Assembly: GCA_013002305.1 (NCBI GenBank)
Contig: JABDKG010000087.1
Coordinates: forward strand, 1 to 64,000
Reading direction: 5' to 3'
Source of the DNA: Hellea sp.
Lineage (GTDB): Bacteria > Pseudomonadota > Alphaproteobacteria > Caulobacterales > Maricaulaceae
DNA: 64,000 nt
Shown piece by piece: positions 17,854 through 28,246 of this stretch; positions within the stretch are counted from its first letter, which is position 1; each line of letters starts with the position of its first letter. Made by a program: the position numbers and the translations under genes. The notes under the pieces are model-generated. The model saw only the letters and a program-made list of their open reading frames with translations, was not told the DNA's origin and made no database searches.

Positions 17854-19764
17854 TTACCAGCCGCAAATGCGCCCCTCGTTCTCTTCCTCGAGATATTCCA
17901 TCAGTGGAGCAAAATATTCGACAACCGCTGAGCCGTCCATATCGCGTGTTCCGGTGAACGCTTCAAGCGCATCTGGCCACGGCTTAGATGCGCCCATTTC
18001 CATCATGGCACCAAAGCGGTCGCCAACCTGTTTGTTCCCATAGACGGAGCAGCGGTGCAGTGGCCCGTCGTTCCCAGCCATATCACAAGCAGCCTTATGG
18101 AACTGGAATTGTAAAATATGGGCGAGGAAATAACGCATATAAGGGGTATTGCCCGGAATATGGTATTTTGCACCGGGATCAAATGCGCTAGACGGGCGCG
18201 CGCTAGGAGGTCTAATGCCTTGATATTGCTCACGCAATTCCCACCAACCATCATTATATTCGCTCGGTTCATATTCGCCGGAAAACACTTTCCAGCGCCA
18301 CTGATCGATCATAATGCCAAATGGCAAGAACGCTACTTTATCAAGGGCCTGACGCATTAATAGCGCGATATCATCATCGGGACCTGGTACGTCAGCGGAG
18401 TCTAGCAGTCCAATCTCAACCAAATAATCCGGTGTAATTGAAAGCGCAATCATATCACCTATGGCTTCATGGAAACCATCATTTGCACCATTGCGATAAA
18501 AAATTGGCTGGTCGCGGTAGGCTCGCTGATAGAAATTATGACCAAGTTCATGGTGAATAGTTGAAAAATCTTCTGCATTGATATTGATGCACATTTTTAT
18601 TCGGTAATCATCATAATCCATATCCCAAGCCGACGCATGGCACTGAACGATTCGATCCGCAGGTTTAACGAATAGAGATCGCGTCCAGAATGTTTCCGGT
18701 AAAGGATCAAATCCCATTGATGTGAAAAATGTTTCTCCAACTTTCACCATCCGCAGTTCATCATATTCCTTCTCGCCGAGAAGACCAGTTAGATCGATAT
18801 TTTTACCGCCGTCTTCCGGGGCAGAAATTTCGTAAATATTGCCCCATGATTGCCCCCACATATTCCCAAGGAGATCAGCGCGAATAGGTTGGTCAAGGGG
18901 AACGACTTCGTCGCCATATTCTTCGTTGAGCTCTGCCCGCACATAACAATGCAGTTCGTCGTAAAGTGGTTTGACTTGCCCCCAAAGCCGGTCGGCCTCC
19001 GCGGCAAAGGCTTCACCTTCCATGTCATATCCAGCACGCCAAAGCATTCCGGTGTCGGCATAGCCAAGTTCTTTGGAACCCTCATTGACGATTTCGACCA
19101 TGTCTGCATATTTCTTTTTCATCGCGGGTGAAACTGTGCGCCAACCCTCCCAAACAGTTTGAAGTTCTACTGGATCTCGGGATTGAGCAATAATTTGAGA
19201 TAACTGACCCAAATTCAATTCTCCGTCAGAATTACCCTCGTAAAAGCTAGCAAATTGCGGATCAGGAGAAATGTAATTAAAGCTCCCGCTAGCATACATT
19301 GAGTCGAGCTCAGTCATAATTTCGGCTAACTCTTTGGCTGCACCATCACGATCTGGTGCCGGGAAGTTGCTGCCGCGTTTTATTATATCCATCTTTCGCG
19401 CCATATCTTCCGGCAAGTTTAACTCGTTGAACCTTTTAGCCTCATTGGCCAGCCGGGTTGAAAGCAGGCCAAATTCTTCATTGGCTTTGGCTTCGAGATA
19501 ATTTGTATCTTCGGTAACGAAATTGGCCTTAACCCAAGCGACTTTTCCAGCATAATCATATATTTCCGCGAGGTCAGTTTGAGCAGCTTCAAGAAATTCT
19601 TTGGCTTCCTGAGACGTTGCAGGAGTATCGGAAGGGGCTTTTTCAGTCTTTTGCTCGGGTGTAGTCTTGACGACGGGATCGGTTTTGGTTTCGTCAGTAT
19701 CCGTATTGCATCCGACAATGGCCAAAGTTGTGAAACTTGCCGCGAGCATAAGTATATTGCGCAT
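17854..19764 (-). CDS. M2 family peptidyl-dipeptidase A, lipoprotein
   Basis: A 636-residue zinc metallopeptidase of the angiotensin-converting-enzyme family (M2), which removes C-terminal dipeptides. The zinc motif is HELGH (His405 to His409), and the downstream glutamate ligand lies in GFHEAIGDM. The N-terminus is a lipoprotein signal with lipobox AIVGC (Cys19), followed by a Thr/Lys/Pro-rich linker, so it should be anchored to a membrane facing the periplasm or outside. The start ATG at 19764 faces hemH across a 116-base AT-rich gap. Peptide scavenging is the likely role. Confidence 0.93.
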   Translation of the reverse strand: MRNILMLAASFTTLAIVGCNTDTDETKTDPVVKTTPEQKTEKAPSDTPATSQEAKEFLEAAQTDLAEIYDYAGKVAWVKANFVTEDTNYLEAKANEEFGLLSTRLANEAKRFNELNLPEDMARKMDIIKRGSNFPAPDRDGAAKELAEIMTELDSMYASGSFNYISPDPQFASFYEGNSDGELNLGQLSQIIAQSRDPVELQTVWEGWRTVSPAMKKKYADMVEIVNEGSKELGYADTGMLWRAGYDMEGEAFAAEADRLWGQVKPLYDELHCYVRAELNEEYGDEVVPLDQPIRADLLGNMWGQSWGNIYEISAPEDGGKNIDLTGLLGEKEYDELRMVKVGETFFTSMGFDPLPETFWTRSLFVKPADRIVQCHASAWDMDYDDYRIKMCININAEDFSTIHHELGHNFYQRAYRDQPIFYRNGANDGFHEAIGDMIALSITPDYLVEIGLLDSADVPGPDDDIALLMRQALDKVAFLPFGIMIDQWRWKVFSGEYEPSEYNDGWWELREQYQGIRPPSARPSSAFDPGAKYHIPGNTPYMRYFLAHILQFQFHKAACDMAGNDGPLHRCSVYGNKQVGDRFGAMMEMGASKPWPDALEAFTGTRDMDGSAVVEYFAPLMEYLEEENEGRICGW

Positions 19765-19880
19765 GTGAGGTCCCTATAATCCGTTTTCAATATATATTCG
19801 TATTGGTAACCGTGAAATAAACATGGTCAAGTCGCGGGTTTAATATATATCCGACTTTCTGCAGTATCGGGAATGGTATA

Positions 19881-20879
19881 ATGGGTAAGAAGTCTGGATT
19901 ATTACTAGTCAATCTTGGGTCGCCTGACGCCCCGACTCCCAAAGCCGTGCGAAAATACCTATTTGAATTTTTGCATGATAAGCGGGTTATTGAAACCAGT
20001 CGATGGATATGGTGCCCAATTTTGCACGGCGTAATCTTACGGGTCAGGCCGGCAAGATCGGCGAAAGCCTATGCAAAAATTTGGCACGAATTTGAGGGCC
20101 GTGAAGGGGATGAAGCGCCGCTAGTTCGAATAACTCGTCGTCAAGCCGAGGCGCTGGCCGCTCAAATGGGCGACAATATTCAGGTTGATTTCGCCATGCG
20201 GTACGGCAATCCATCGATCTCTCATGCAATGGATCGTCTGATGACGGCGGGCGTAGAAAATATTGCCGTCCTGCCTCTTTATCCGCAATATTGCGGCGCC
20301 ACGACTGCATCGGTAAGTGATGGCATGTTCAAAGCGCTTAAAGATCTCCGCGATGTCCCGGCTGTCAGAATTTTGCGAGATTATCACGATGATAAATCTT
20401 ACATTTCTTTATTAGCAAATTCTGTGAAAAGCCATATTAAAGATCTCGGATACACGCCTGATGCGATATTAGCATCTTTTCATGGGATACCCCAATCCTA
20501 CATCGATAAAGGCGACCCCTATCAATCAGAATGCCAAACTACGGTCGCGTTACTCAAGGCCGAATTAGGAAAGCTTGGTGATAAAGTTCAGCTGACATTT
20601 CAATCGAGATTTGGTCCGAAACAATGGCTTCAGCCCTATACAGACAAAACACTGGAACATTTAGCAGCGGACGGAAAGACGTCTGTGGCGGTGATTACGC
20701 CAGGATTTGCCGCCGACTGTTTAGAAACATTGGAAGAAATCAATATGGAAGCGCGGAAGGCGTTTTTAGCCGCTGGCGGAATGAAATTTTCTTATATTCC
20801 TTGCCTCAATGATGACAAAGATCATGTCAAATTTCTGGCAAATTTATCAAAAAAACAGTTGTTAGCGGGGTGGCTTTAA
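19881..20879 (+). CDS. hemH: Ferrochelatase
   Basis: A 332-residue enzyme inserting ferrous iron into protoporphyrin IX, the last step of haem synthesis. Family signatures seen are LLLVNLGSPDAP at the N-terminus, LPLYPQYCGATTAS, the active-site histidine segment ILASFHGIPQSYIDKGDPY, and TFQSRFGPKQWLQPYT with the C-terminal catalytic Glu region (ADCLETLEEI). Length is standard. It is divergent from the M2 peptidase gene, and its last 18 bases overlap the end of the convergent P-loop gene. Confidence 0.96.
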   Translation: MGKKSGLLLVNLGSPDAPTPKAVRKYLFEFLHDKRVIETSRWIWCPILHGVILRVRPARSAKAYAKIWHEFEGREGDEAPLVRITRRQAEALAAQMGDNIQVDFAMRYGNPSISHAMDRLMTAGVENIAVLPLYPQYCGATTASVSDGMFKALKDLRDVPAVRILRDYHDDKSYISLLANSVKSHIKDLGYTPDAILASFHGIPQSYIDKGDPYQSECQTTVALLKAELGKLGDKVQLTFQSRFGPKQWLQPYTDKTLEHLAADGKTSVAVITPGFAADCLETLEEINMEARKAFLAAGGMKFSYIPCLNDDKDHVKFLANLSKKQLLAGWL

Positions 20880-21506
20880 AGCCATCAAGAGTTCTTCATC
20901 GGTAAGATCCGGATTAAGAACAAAGCTCGACGTTACTTCAGTATCGGCCATAGCTACATATTCTTTAGCCCGTGACATCAAAAGTTTAGGGTAACAGGCA
21001 AAAATGTTTTCCCGGTCTGTTAGCCCCGGTTTAGGGCGATATTGACGACCCCAGATAAGCGGTTTTGGATTATCAAAATAATCCCATTTTAGACGCTCCA
21101 GATCGCTGGTTTCTGCTTTAATATGAACGACGTAGCACTTTTCCTTGATCTGCCTACGCAGCGAAGGATCTATGTAGATCACGCTACCGGTCGTGTCGAT
21201 AATGGTGTTTTTCTTGGCTTTATCGAGCGCTTTCTGCGTGGCTAAGGTTTCCATTTCAATAGATAGGGCCTCGCGCTCCGCATAGCCTTCTTCATAAGGG
21301 TGACCCTGCCAATCTGCGAATTCCTCCATTGAGTCATGACCCAACTTCTCCCAAATCAACTTATCAACTTCGATTAATTTGAACTTGTGAGACTTTGCAA
21401 AACGTTTAGCCGTACTGGTTTTGCCAATATTCGACATGCCGACAAATGCAATATTGAGTTCGCCATCGTCTTTGCGTTTTAAAAATTGTTTAGCAGAAAG
21501 TTTCAT
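20862..21506 (-). CDS. P-loop kinase-like protein
   Basis: A 214-residue P-loop NTPase with Walker A GMSNIGKTS near residue 22 and a shikimate-kinase-like continuation (FKLIEVDKLIWEKLG). The segment IIDTTGSVIYIDP resembles the Walker B region of nucleotide and shikimate kinases. I cannot assign a substrate. The start ATG overlaps the threonine synthase stop by 4 bases (ATGA), so it is co-expressed with thrC; a small-molecule kinase linked to amino-acid metabolism is possible but unproven. Confidence 0.65.
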   Translation of the reverse strand: MKLSAKQFLKRKDDGELNIAFVGMSNIGKTSTAKRFAKSHKFKLIEVDKLIWEKLGHDSMEEFADWQGHPYEEGYAEREALSIEMETLATQKALDKAKKNTIIDTTGSVIYIDPSLRRQIKEKCYVVHIKAETSDLERLKWDYFDNPKPLIWGRQYRPKPGLTDRENIFACYPKLLMSRAKEYVAMADTEVTSSFVLNPDLTDEELLMALKPPR

Positions 21507-22861
21507 GACTGTTTAAGTTCAACGATATTTCGGATGGCGTCAAGGGTTGGAGAGGCTAAGTTATAGATTTTCTTACGTTTCATCGCCTTTGAAAGGGGTT
21601 TTGGCAGGTCTAAATCCATTCTCAATATGCGCTCTACACTATCTGCAAACTTTCCTGGGTGAGCTGTCGAGACAGTGACTTTGATAAAATCTGGGTCAAG
21701 TCCGTCTGAAAATGCCTGCATTGCCATATGCCCGACTGATGTGTGGGGGCACACAATGTAGCCAGTTTCAGCGTGAATTCGGCGCATGTGACGTTCAGTT
21801 TGTTCATCCGTAAACGACGCCCCCCAACACACGTTGCGAATGGCCTCATAGTCGCCATCAAACAAATCTAGAATACGGGGAAAATTATTGGGACGACCAA
21901 TATCCATGGCATTTGATAATGTCGGAACTGAAGGGCGGGGCGAATATTTACCGCTTGCCAAGTATTCTACAAATGGATCATTCATGTTGTTGCCAATAAC
22001 GAAACGATCAATCGGCGCGCCCATTTTCCTGGCTATCAACCCGCCAGTTAAATTTCCCAAATTTCCTGAAGGAATAGAATAAACAATTGGTTTGTCGCCG
22101 TAAGCTGCTTTGAGTTGGAGACTGGTCCAGAAATAGTAGAAACTTTGAGGAATGACCCGGCCGACATTGATCGAATTTGCGGACATCAAGTTAAATGTCT
22201 CAGACAATTCCTCGTCGGCAAACGCATCTTTGACAATCTGTTGGCAATCATCAAATGTACCATCAACTGCTATTGCATGAATATTGGCATTGCCGCCGCC
22301 GATTGTTGTAAGCTGCTGTTCCTGGACTTTACTAACGCCGCTATTGGGAAACAGGATAAAAACTTGTATGCCATCCTGATGCAAAAATGCGTCGCCAATA
22401 GCCCCGCCCGTATCGCCAGACGTCGCAACTAAGATAGTACGTTTCTCTCCCGACATTTGCATAATGTGGCTTGCTGCACGACCCATGAAGCGAGCCGCAA
22501 AGTCCTTAAAAGCGAGAGTAGGGCCATGAAATAATTCAAGGATAAATTCATCGCCGCGGAGCTCCGGAATTGATGGATCAAGTTCGTACCCCGCCAACGT
22601 TTTGAGCGGCAGGGGATAGTCGTAAGCGTCGCGGCAGATTTCCTGCAGGTCATCATCAGAGAACTTCTTGTCCACGAATGGGCGAGCTAACGCAGCCGCG
22701 CAATCAGCGAAAGATAGGGCCGCTAGCTTAGCCGCTTGTTGGAGGGAATATGTCGGAATTTTATCCGGCATCCACAGGCCACCATCCGGCGCCAAACTGG
22801 CCAGCAAAGCCTCGCTAAAACCGGCCGTATTTTTAGGATTTTCGAGGGAGTGATAAAACAA
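21503..22861 (-). CDS. thrC: Threonine synthase
   Basis: A 452-residue PLP enzyme converting O-phosphohomoserine to threonine. Seen are the N-terminal domain DGGLWMPDKIP, the PLP-lysine motif LAFKDFAARFMG, the phosphate-binding ATSGDTGGAIGDAF, and IPSGNLGNLTGG. The start appears to be TTG at 22861: the next in-frame ATG would delete the conserved N-terminus, and an in-frame stop lies a few codons upstream. It is followed by the kinase-like gene with a 4-base overlap. The 189-base gap to rpoZ holds divergent promoters. Confidence 0.93.
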   Translation of the reverse strand: MFYHSLENPKNTAGFSEALLASLAPDGGLWMPDKIPTYSLQQAAKLAALSFADCAAALARPFVDKKFSDDDLQEICRDAYDYPLPLKTLAGYELDPSIPELRGDEFILELFHGPTLAFKDFAARFMGRAASHIMQMSGEKRTILVATSGDTGGAIGDAFLHQDGIQVFILFPNSGVSKVQEQQLTTIGGGNANIHAIAVDGTFDDCQQIVKDAFADEELSETFNLMSANSINVGRVIPQSFYYFWTSLQLKAAYGDKPIVYSIPSGNLGNLTGGLIARKMGAPIDRFVIGNNMNDPFVEYLASGKYSPRPSVPTLSNAMDIGRPNNFPRILDLFDGDYEAIRNVCWGASFTDEQTERHMRRIHAETGYIVCPHTSVGHMAMQAFSDGLDPDFIKVTVSTAHPGKFADSVERILRMDLDLPKPLSKAMKRKKIYNLASPTLDAIRNIVELKQS

Positions 22862-23050
22862 GATTGAAACCTGTATAAACTAAGACAGCTTTCTATCACA
22901 AAAGGCGCTTAAATAAACCTGTAATTCGCTTTAAAGAGCTATGAATTCTGTCCAACTTATTACTTGCATAACAACGCTGTTCATCCTATATCGCCTCGAA
23001 TCCGGGTGGCGATTGCCGCCCTTTTTGCGCTATACCTTATTGGAGACTGC

Positions 23051-23425
23051 ATGGCTCGCGTTACTGTTGAAGATTGTGTCGAAGTAATCCCTAACCGCTT
23101 TGATCTTGTATTATTGGCATCTCACAGGTCCCGCAGTATTTCTGCTGGCGCAACCCTGACTGTCGATCGTGACAATGACAAAACGCCGGTTGTGGCCTTG
23201 CGCGAAATTGCTGACGAAACATTAGATCTGGAAGACCTTCGCGCCGGATTGGTTACGGGCCTACAACGCGTCATTCTTGATGACGATATGCCAGATGAGA
23301 AAGATGACGCTCCGATCCTGGCGCTTGAGCACGGCGAAACCGATCCGCAGAAAGAAATGTCCGCTGACGATTTGATGAAAGCTTTGCAAGGCGACCGTGA
23401 TAATGACTCTTCGAGCCGCTTTTAA
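23051..23425 (+). CDS. rpoZ: RNA polymerase omega subunit
   Basis: A 124-residue omega subunit that helps assemble the beta' subunit. The family core is clear: [20 protein letters not shown], then [11 protein letters not shown], then [12 protein letters not shown]. The C-terminal 60 residues are an acidic extension rich in Asp and Glu, as is common in Alphaproteobacteria. I chose the ATG at 23051 because the family starts at MARVTVEDC; the upstream in-frame codons do not look coding. In related genomes spoT/rel often follows rpoZ, but not here. Confidence 0.95.
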   Translation: MARVTVEDCVEVIPNRFDLVLLASHRSRSISAGATLTVDRDNDKTPVVALREIADETLDLEDLRAGLVTGLQRVILDDDMPDEKDDAPILALEHGETDPQKEMSADDLMKALQGDRDNDSSSRF

Positions 23426-23532
23426 TTCAGTGATTTCAATAATTTTGGGATAAGCGCTAGAAAGCGGTTTTTGCCTTTGAAATGTTATGCTAATGTGCCT
23501 TCGGGCATTAGTTATTTTTATCAGGGCGCGAA

Positions 23533-23895
23533 ATGAATTCACAGAACATATTTGAGATATTCAATCATTTTCTCGAGACGCGAGATCCGTCACAATTGAT
23601 GGAACTTGCCAATGACGTCGAGGTGTTCGGCTCAGCGACATTTGGGGATGGGCGAGTTTATATTGGTGAAAAAGCCCCGGAAAAATTCCGAGAAACGATA
23701 TCTCTGACGCGTGTGTCTAAACCTAATATAAGCGTCCAGATCAAACATGCGCTTGTTGAAGGCAACCACGGCATCTTTTTTCTAAATATTTTAAAAGGGC
23801 GGAAGACACTGGGAAGTGCACTTGATGTTGTAATTTCCGATGGCAAACTCAAATGTTTTCACGAAGTGAAATCCAAGTCTAAATTGGTGCAATAA
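23533..23895 (+). CDS. Small NTF2/SnoaL-like protein
   Basis: A 120-residue soluble protein I cannot name. The pattern of an N-terminal helix pair (IFEIFNHFLETRDPSQLMEL), a short exposed strand with FGSATFGDGRVYIG, and alternating strands with a central FFLNILKG is compatible with the NTF2-like cone fold, but no catalytic motif stands out. An ATG start and an intrinsic terminator directly after the stop support it as a real transcription unit between rpoZ and glnA. Confidence 0.6.
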   Translation: MNSQNIFEIFNHFLETRDPSQLMELANDVEVFGSATFGDGRVYIGEKAPEKFRETISLTRVSKPNISVQIKHALVEGNHGIFFLNILKGRKTLGSALDVVISDGKLKCFHEVKSKSKLVQ

Positions 23896-23897
23896 AA

Positions 23898-23930
23898 AAG
23901 GCCGGGGTCAAACCCGGCCTTCTTGCTTTT
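23898..23930. terminator. Bidirectional intrinsic terminator
   Basis: A 9-bp stem AAGGCCGGG/CCCGGCCTT (23898-23921) with a 6-base loop. A T-rich run follows on the plus strand (to 23930) and an A-run precedes it, giving a U-tract on the minus strand. It can end both the NTF2-like gene and glnA, which converge here. Confidence 0.85.
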
Positions 23931-23941
23931 TACATTTTGCA

Positions 23942-25348
23942 CTAGCACTTATAGTATAAATCGAATTCTACTGGGTGAGGGTGCATATTTACGCGGTGAA
24001 CCTCTTCCATTTTAAGATCAATATAGGCGTCGATCTGATCATCATCGAAAACGCCGCCGGCTTTAAGGAAATCACGATCTCCGTCCAGCGCATCAAGCGC
24101 CTCGCGGAGTGAACCGCAAACTTGAGGAATTGAAGCTGCTTCCGCCGGAGGAAGATCGTAAAGATCCTTATCCATTGGATCGCCTGGATCAATTTTATTC
24201 TTAATCCCGTCAAGACCAGCCATCAGCAAGGCTGTATAGGTTAGATAAGGATTGCCGGCAGGATCCGGGAAGCGAACTTCGAGACGTTTACCATTTGGCG
24301 ACGCCGTCCAAGGAATCCGGATTGATGCAGAGCGGTTCCGGGCAGAGTAGGCCAGCATAACTGGAGCTTCGAACCCGGGAACCAAGCGCTTATACGAGTT
24401 CGTTGAAGCATTGGCGAATGCGTTGATCGCTTTGGCGTGCTTAATCACACCGCCGATATAATAAAGGCATTGTTTGGATAAGCCTGCATATTCATTTCCG
24501 GCAAATAATGGTTTTTTGTCCTTCCAAATCGACATGTGTACATGCATCCCTGTGCCGTTATCATTCCACATAGGCTTAGGCATAAATGTCGCGGTTTTAC
24601 CGTAGGCGTGAGCCACATTGTGCACAATATATTTATAAAGCTGCATATTATCGCCCATTTCCAACAAAGTTGCGAACTTCATTCCTAGCTCATGCTGAGC
24701 TGGCGCGACTTCGTGGTGGTGTTTCTCGGGACGTAGTCCAAGCTCATCCATAATCGTCAACATTTCCGTTCGCATATCTTGCGCACTATCAATGGGCGGA
24801 ACCGGAAAATAGCCACCCTTAGGTCCCGGACGATGGCCCATATTGCCCCCCGCATAATGGGTTCCGGTGTTTTGCGGAAGCTCTGTAGAGTCAATCTCGT
24901 AGCCTGTGATATTTTGGTCAGTATTCCATCGTACGTCGTCAAAAATGAAAAATTCAGCCTCTGGACCGAAATAAACCTGATCACCAACCTTGGCTGATTG
25001 CATATAGGTTTGAGCCGCTTTAGCGGTTCCGCGCGGGTCGCGATTATAAGCTTCACCGGTATCCGGTTCTAAAATATCACAAAACAATGCAAGCGTATCT
25101 TGCTGGTAAAACGGATCCATTTTCGCTGTAGACGGGTCCGGCAGGAGTACCATGTCGGATTCATTGATGTCTTTCCAACCACCAATTGACGAACCATCAA
25201 ACATAGTTCCGTCTTCAAAAAGGTCTTCATCCACCATATCAGCAGCAAAAGTTACATGCTGCATCTTACCGCGCGGGTCTGTGAATCTAAGATCAACAAA
25301 TCCAATTTCGTTGTCTTTGATGTGTTTTAATACTTTTTCTGCTGACAT
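23942..25348 (-). CDS. glnA: Glutamine synthetase type I
   Basis: A 468-residue GSI enzyme that makes glutamine from glutamate, ammonia and ATP. Motifs include the latch [16 protein letters not shown], metal-binding [27 protein letters not shown], and the ATP-binding [12 protein letters not shown]. The adenylylation-site tyrosine is present in KDLYDLPP, so regulation by GlnE is expected. It follows glnB by 29 bases on the same strand, the usual alphaproteobacterial glnBA operon. Confidence 0.97.
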   Translation of the reverse strand: MSAEKVLKHIKDNEIGFVDLRFTDPRGKMQHVTFAADMVDEDLFEDGTMFDGSSIGGWKDINESDMVLLPDPSTAKMDPFYQQDTLALFCDILEPDTGEAYNRDPRGTAKAAQTYMQSAKVGDQVYFGPEAEFFIFDDVRWNTDQNITGYEIDSTELPQNTGTHYAGGNMGHRPGPKGGYFPVPPIDSAQDMRTEMLTIMDELGLRPEKHHHEVAPAQHELGMKFATLLEMGDNMQLYKYIVHNVAHAYGKTATFMPKPMWNDNGTGMHVHMSIWKDKKPLFAGNEYAGLSKQCLYYIGGVIKHAKAINAFANASTNSYKRLVPGFEAPVMLAYSARNRSASIRIPWTASPNGKRLEVRFPDPAGNPYLTYTALLMAGLDGIKNKIDPGDPMDKDLYDLPPAEAASIPQVCGSLREALDALDGDRDFLKAGGVFDDDQIDAYIDLKMEEVHRVNMHPHPVEFDLYYKC

Positions 25349-25377
25349 TTTACTGCCCTTTCCCTCGTTTGGTACGG

Positions 25378-25779
<402 letters not shown>

Positions 25780-25809
25780 TCAATTCTGTAAATATGATTG
25801 GGATATGAT

Positions 25810-25823
25810 GGCGAAATTTCGCC
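25810..25823. promoter_or_regulatory. 14-bp perfect palindrome between glnB and maeB
   Basis: GGCGAAATTTCGCC is a perfect inverted repeat lying about 95 bases upstream of glnB and 155 upstream of maeB, in the divergent promoter space. It has the size and symmetry of an operator for a dimeric regulator. It does not match the NtrC or sigma-54 consensus. Function is unknown. Confidence 0.3.
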
Positions 25824-25978
25824 CAAAATTGTAACAGAGAATAAGTGCATGCTGAAAATTTGTGCGCCGAGGTTGGCGTACAGAGCCTTCTCAGTTCCAT
25901 GATTCCCTAATATAAAGCTATGAAGAGCAATGTTTAGCGGTTAACAAGGCCGTTGATTTTCTACTCTAGGAGAATGCT

Positions 25979-28243
25979 TTGGCTGGCAAAACATTTATCA
26001 CGGACGAGCAAGCCCTAAAGTTTCATGCGGAACCCGTTCCAGGCAAACTTTCGCTCCTGCCGACAAAGCCAATGGCCACGCAAAGAGATTTGTCGCTTGC
26101 ATATTCTCCTGGCGTAGCTGTGCCCGTCGAGGAGATTGCAAAAGATATAGATCTCTCTTATGATTACACATCTAAGGGCAATCTTGTCGCCGTAATATCG
26201 AATGGAACCGCGATTTTAGGGCTGGGCAATTTGGGTGCGGCGGCCTCTAAGCCTGTAATGGAGGGTAAATCCGTCCTTTTCAAACGTTTTGCAGACATTG
26301 ATTCGTTTGACATTGAAGTTGAAGAAGAAGACGCCGAAAAATTTATCGAATGCGTCCGCCGAATTGGCCACACATTCGGGGGTATCAATCTCGAAGATAT
26401 AGCATCACCGGAATGCTTCATTATCGAGCAAAGACTTCGCGATGAGCTCAATATTCCGGTGTTCCATGATGACCAGCACGGCACTGCAATTATCGCAACC
26501 GCCGGGTTGATAAACGCGGCTGATCTTACGAGCCGCAAATTCGAAGATATGAAAGTTGTCCTATCCGGCGCAGGCGCCGCGGGATTATCGGTTCTTGGGT
26601 TAATCAAACGCCTTGGCGTCAAAGATGAGAACGCTATCGTGCTAGATAGTAAGGGCGTTGTTTATCGAGGCCGAACTGAAGCGATGGATCAGTGGAAAGC
26701 TCCACATGCAATCGATACAGATAAGCGCACATTGGAAGAAGCCATGGTGGGCGCTGACGTTTTCCTAGGCCTTTCAGTTGCCGGAATCGTTTCTCAAGAG
26801 ATGATCAAATCGATGAACGCCAATCCGATCATTTTTGCTATGGCTAATCCCGATCCGGAGATTACTCCTGAAGAGATAAAAGCCGTTCGGAATGACGCCA
26901 TTATTGCAACCGGCCGATCAGATTATCCGAACCAGGTTAACAATGTTTTGGGTTTCCCTTACATTTTCAGGGGTGCACTTGATGTTAGGGCCCGAAACGT
27001 AAATGAGGAAATGAAATTGGCTTGCGCCAATGCGCTGGCAGATTTGGCCCGACAGGATGTTCCCGAAGAAGTAGCTGCAGCCTACCATGGCAAACGCCCT
27101 ATTTATGGCCCTGAATACATCATACCTGCGCCGTTTGATCCAAGGCTAATATCGGAAATCCCGCCATATGTGGCACAAGCGGCTATGGACACGGGCGTTG
27201 CCCGAAAACCGATCGAAGATATGGACGCTTATAAACGCCAGCTTGCCCGGCGCCAGGATCCGACAGCGGCGCTATTGCAGGGGATTACCGCCTCAGTCGT
27301 CGACGAACCCAAAACTATTGTTTTTGCCGAGGGCGAGGAACCGGCCGTTATTCGGGCCGCCCAAGCCTTTCAGCAAAGAGGCCTTGGCAGGGCAATTTTG
27401 ATCGGCCGGGAAAAACCGGTTCGCGACAATATGGAATTGCTTGGTATTGAAGATACAGAGAGTATGACGATTTTGAATGCGCGACTATTCGACCGCAACG
27501 CCGAATTTGTAGAGACTCTATACGGAGAGCTACAGCGCAAAGGGTTTTTACGCCGAGACGCGCAGCGCCTCGTCAATAATGATCGCAATATCTTCTCTTC
27601 CTTGATGTTGCATCATGGTTTGGCTGACGGCATGGTAACAGGCGTAACGCGCAGTTATGATAAGGCGCTTCGAGACGTTCGGATGGTACTATCACATGAT
27701 AGGGACGAGCGTACTATGGGGGTTTCAGTGGTCATTAATAAGGGTCATACATTATTTATAGCTGATACCAATATCACAGAGCTACCTAACGCCCGAGATT
27801 TGGCGGATATCGCGGAAACGACGGCAAGTTTTGCTCGGCAATTTGGTTTTGAGCCCCGGGTCGCAATGTTGTCATATTCGACTTTCGGCAACCCGGTTGG
27901 CGAACGTATGGAGAAAGTCAGAGAAGCCGTGGCCATTCTCGACGATCGTGACGTCGATTTTGAATATGAGGGCGATATTTCCGCTGACGTTGCGCTAGAT
28001 CCGCTCCATGGCCTGACCTATCCATTCTCCCGATTAACAGGTTCGGCTAACGTCTTGATAATGCCAGCGATTCACTCGGCGTCCATATCCACCAAACTTT
28101 TGAAATCTGTCGGTGGCGCTATGGTTTTAGGTCCGTTTTTGACAGGTCTTGAGAGACCGGTTCAGATTTGCCGGCTTGGCGCGACTGCATCAGAAATCAT
28201 TCAAATGGCCACCTTGGCAGCTTACGCGCCGTCACATAGGTAA
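25979..28243 (+). CDS. maeB: NADP-dependent malic enzyme (MaeB type, with PTA-like C-terminal domain)
   Basis: A 754-residue protein combining a malic enzyme domain (residues about 1-430; SLAYSPGVA, HDDQHGTAI, LSGAGAAGLSVLGL) with a C-terminal phosphotransacetylase-like domain (about 440-754; VFAEGEEPAVIRAA, DGMVTGVTRSY, GSANVLIMP). It oxidatively decarboxylates malate to pyruvate, feeding NADPH and gluconeogenic or acetyl-CoA metabolism. In MaeB proteins the PTA-like part is regulatory, binding acetyl-CoA. The start is TTG at 25979 with a TAGGAG ribosome site 6-11 bases ahead. The MATE gene follows after 3 bases. Confidence 0.95.
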   Translation: MAGKTFITDEQALKFHAEPVPGKLSLLPTKPMATQRDLSLAYSPGVAVPVEEIAKDIDLSYDYTSKGNLVAVISNGTAILGLGNLGAAASKPVMEGKSVLFKRFADIDSFDIEVEEEDAEKFIECVRRIGHTFGGINLEDIASPECFIIEQRLRDELNIPVFHDDQHGTAIIATAGLINAADLTSRKFEDMKVVLSGAGAAGLSVLGLIKRLGVKDENAIVLDSKGVVYRGRTEAMDQWKAPHAIDTDKRTLEEAMVGADVFLGLSVAGIVSQEMIKSMNANPIIFAMANPDPEITPEEIKAVRNDAIIATGRSDYPNQVNNVLGFPYIFRGALDVRARNVNEEMKLACANALADLARQDVPEEVAAAYHGKRPIYGPEYIIPAPFDPRLISEIPPYVAQAAMDTGVARKPIEDMDAYKRQLARRQDPTAALLQGITASVVDEPKTIVFAEGEEPAVIRAAQAFQQRGLGRAILIGREKPVRDNMELLGIEDTESMTILNARLFDRNAEFVETLYGELQRKGFLRRDAQRLVNNDRNIFSSLMLHHGLADGMVTGVTRSYDKALRDVRMVLSHDRDERTMGVSVVINKGHTLFIADTNITELPNARDLADIAETTASFARQFGFEPRVAMLSYSTFGNPVGERMEKVREAVAILDDRDVDFEYEGDISADVALDPLHGLTYPFSRLTGSANVLIMPAIHSASISTKLLKSVGGAMVLGPFLTGLERPVQICRLGATASEIIQMATLAAYAPSHR

Positions 28244-28246
28244 TTT

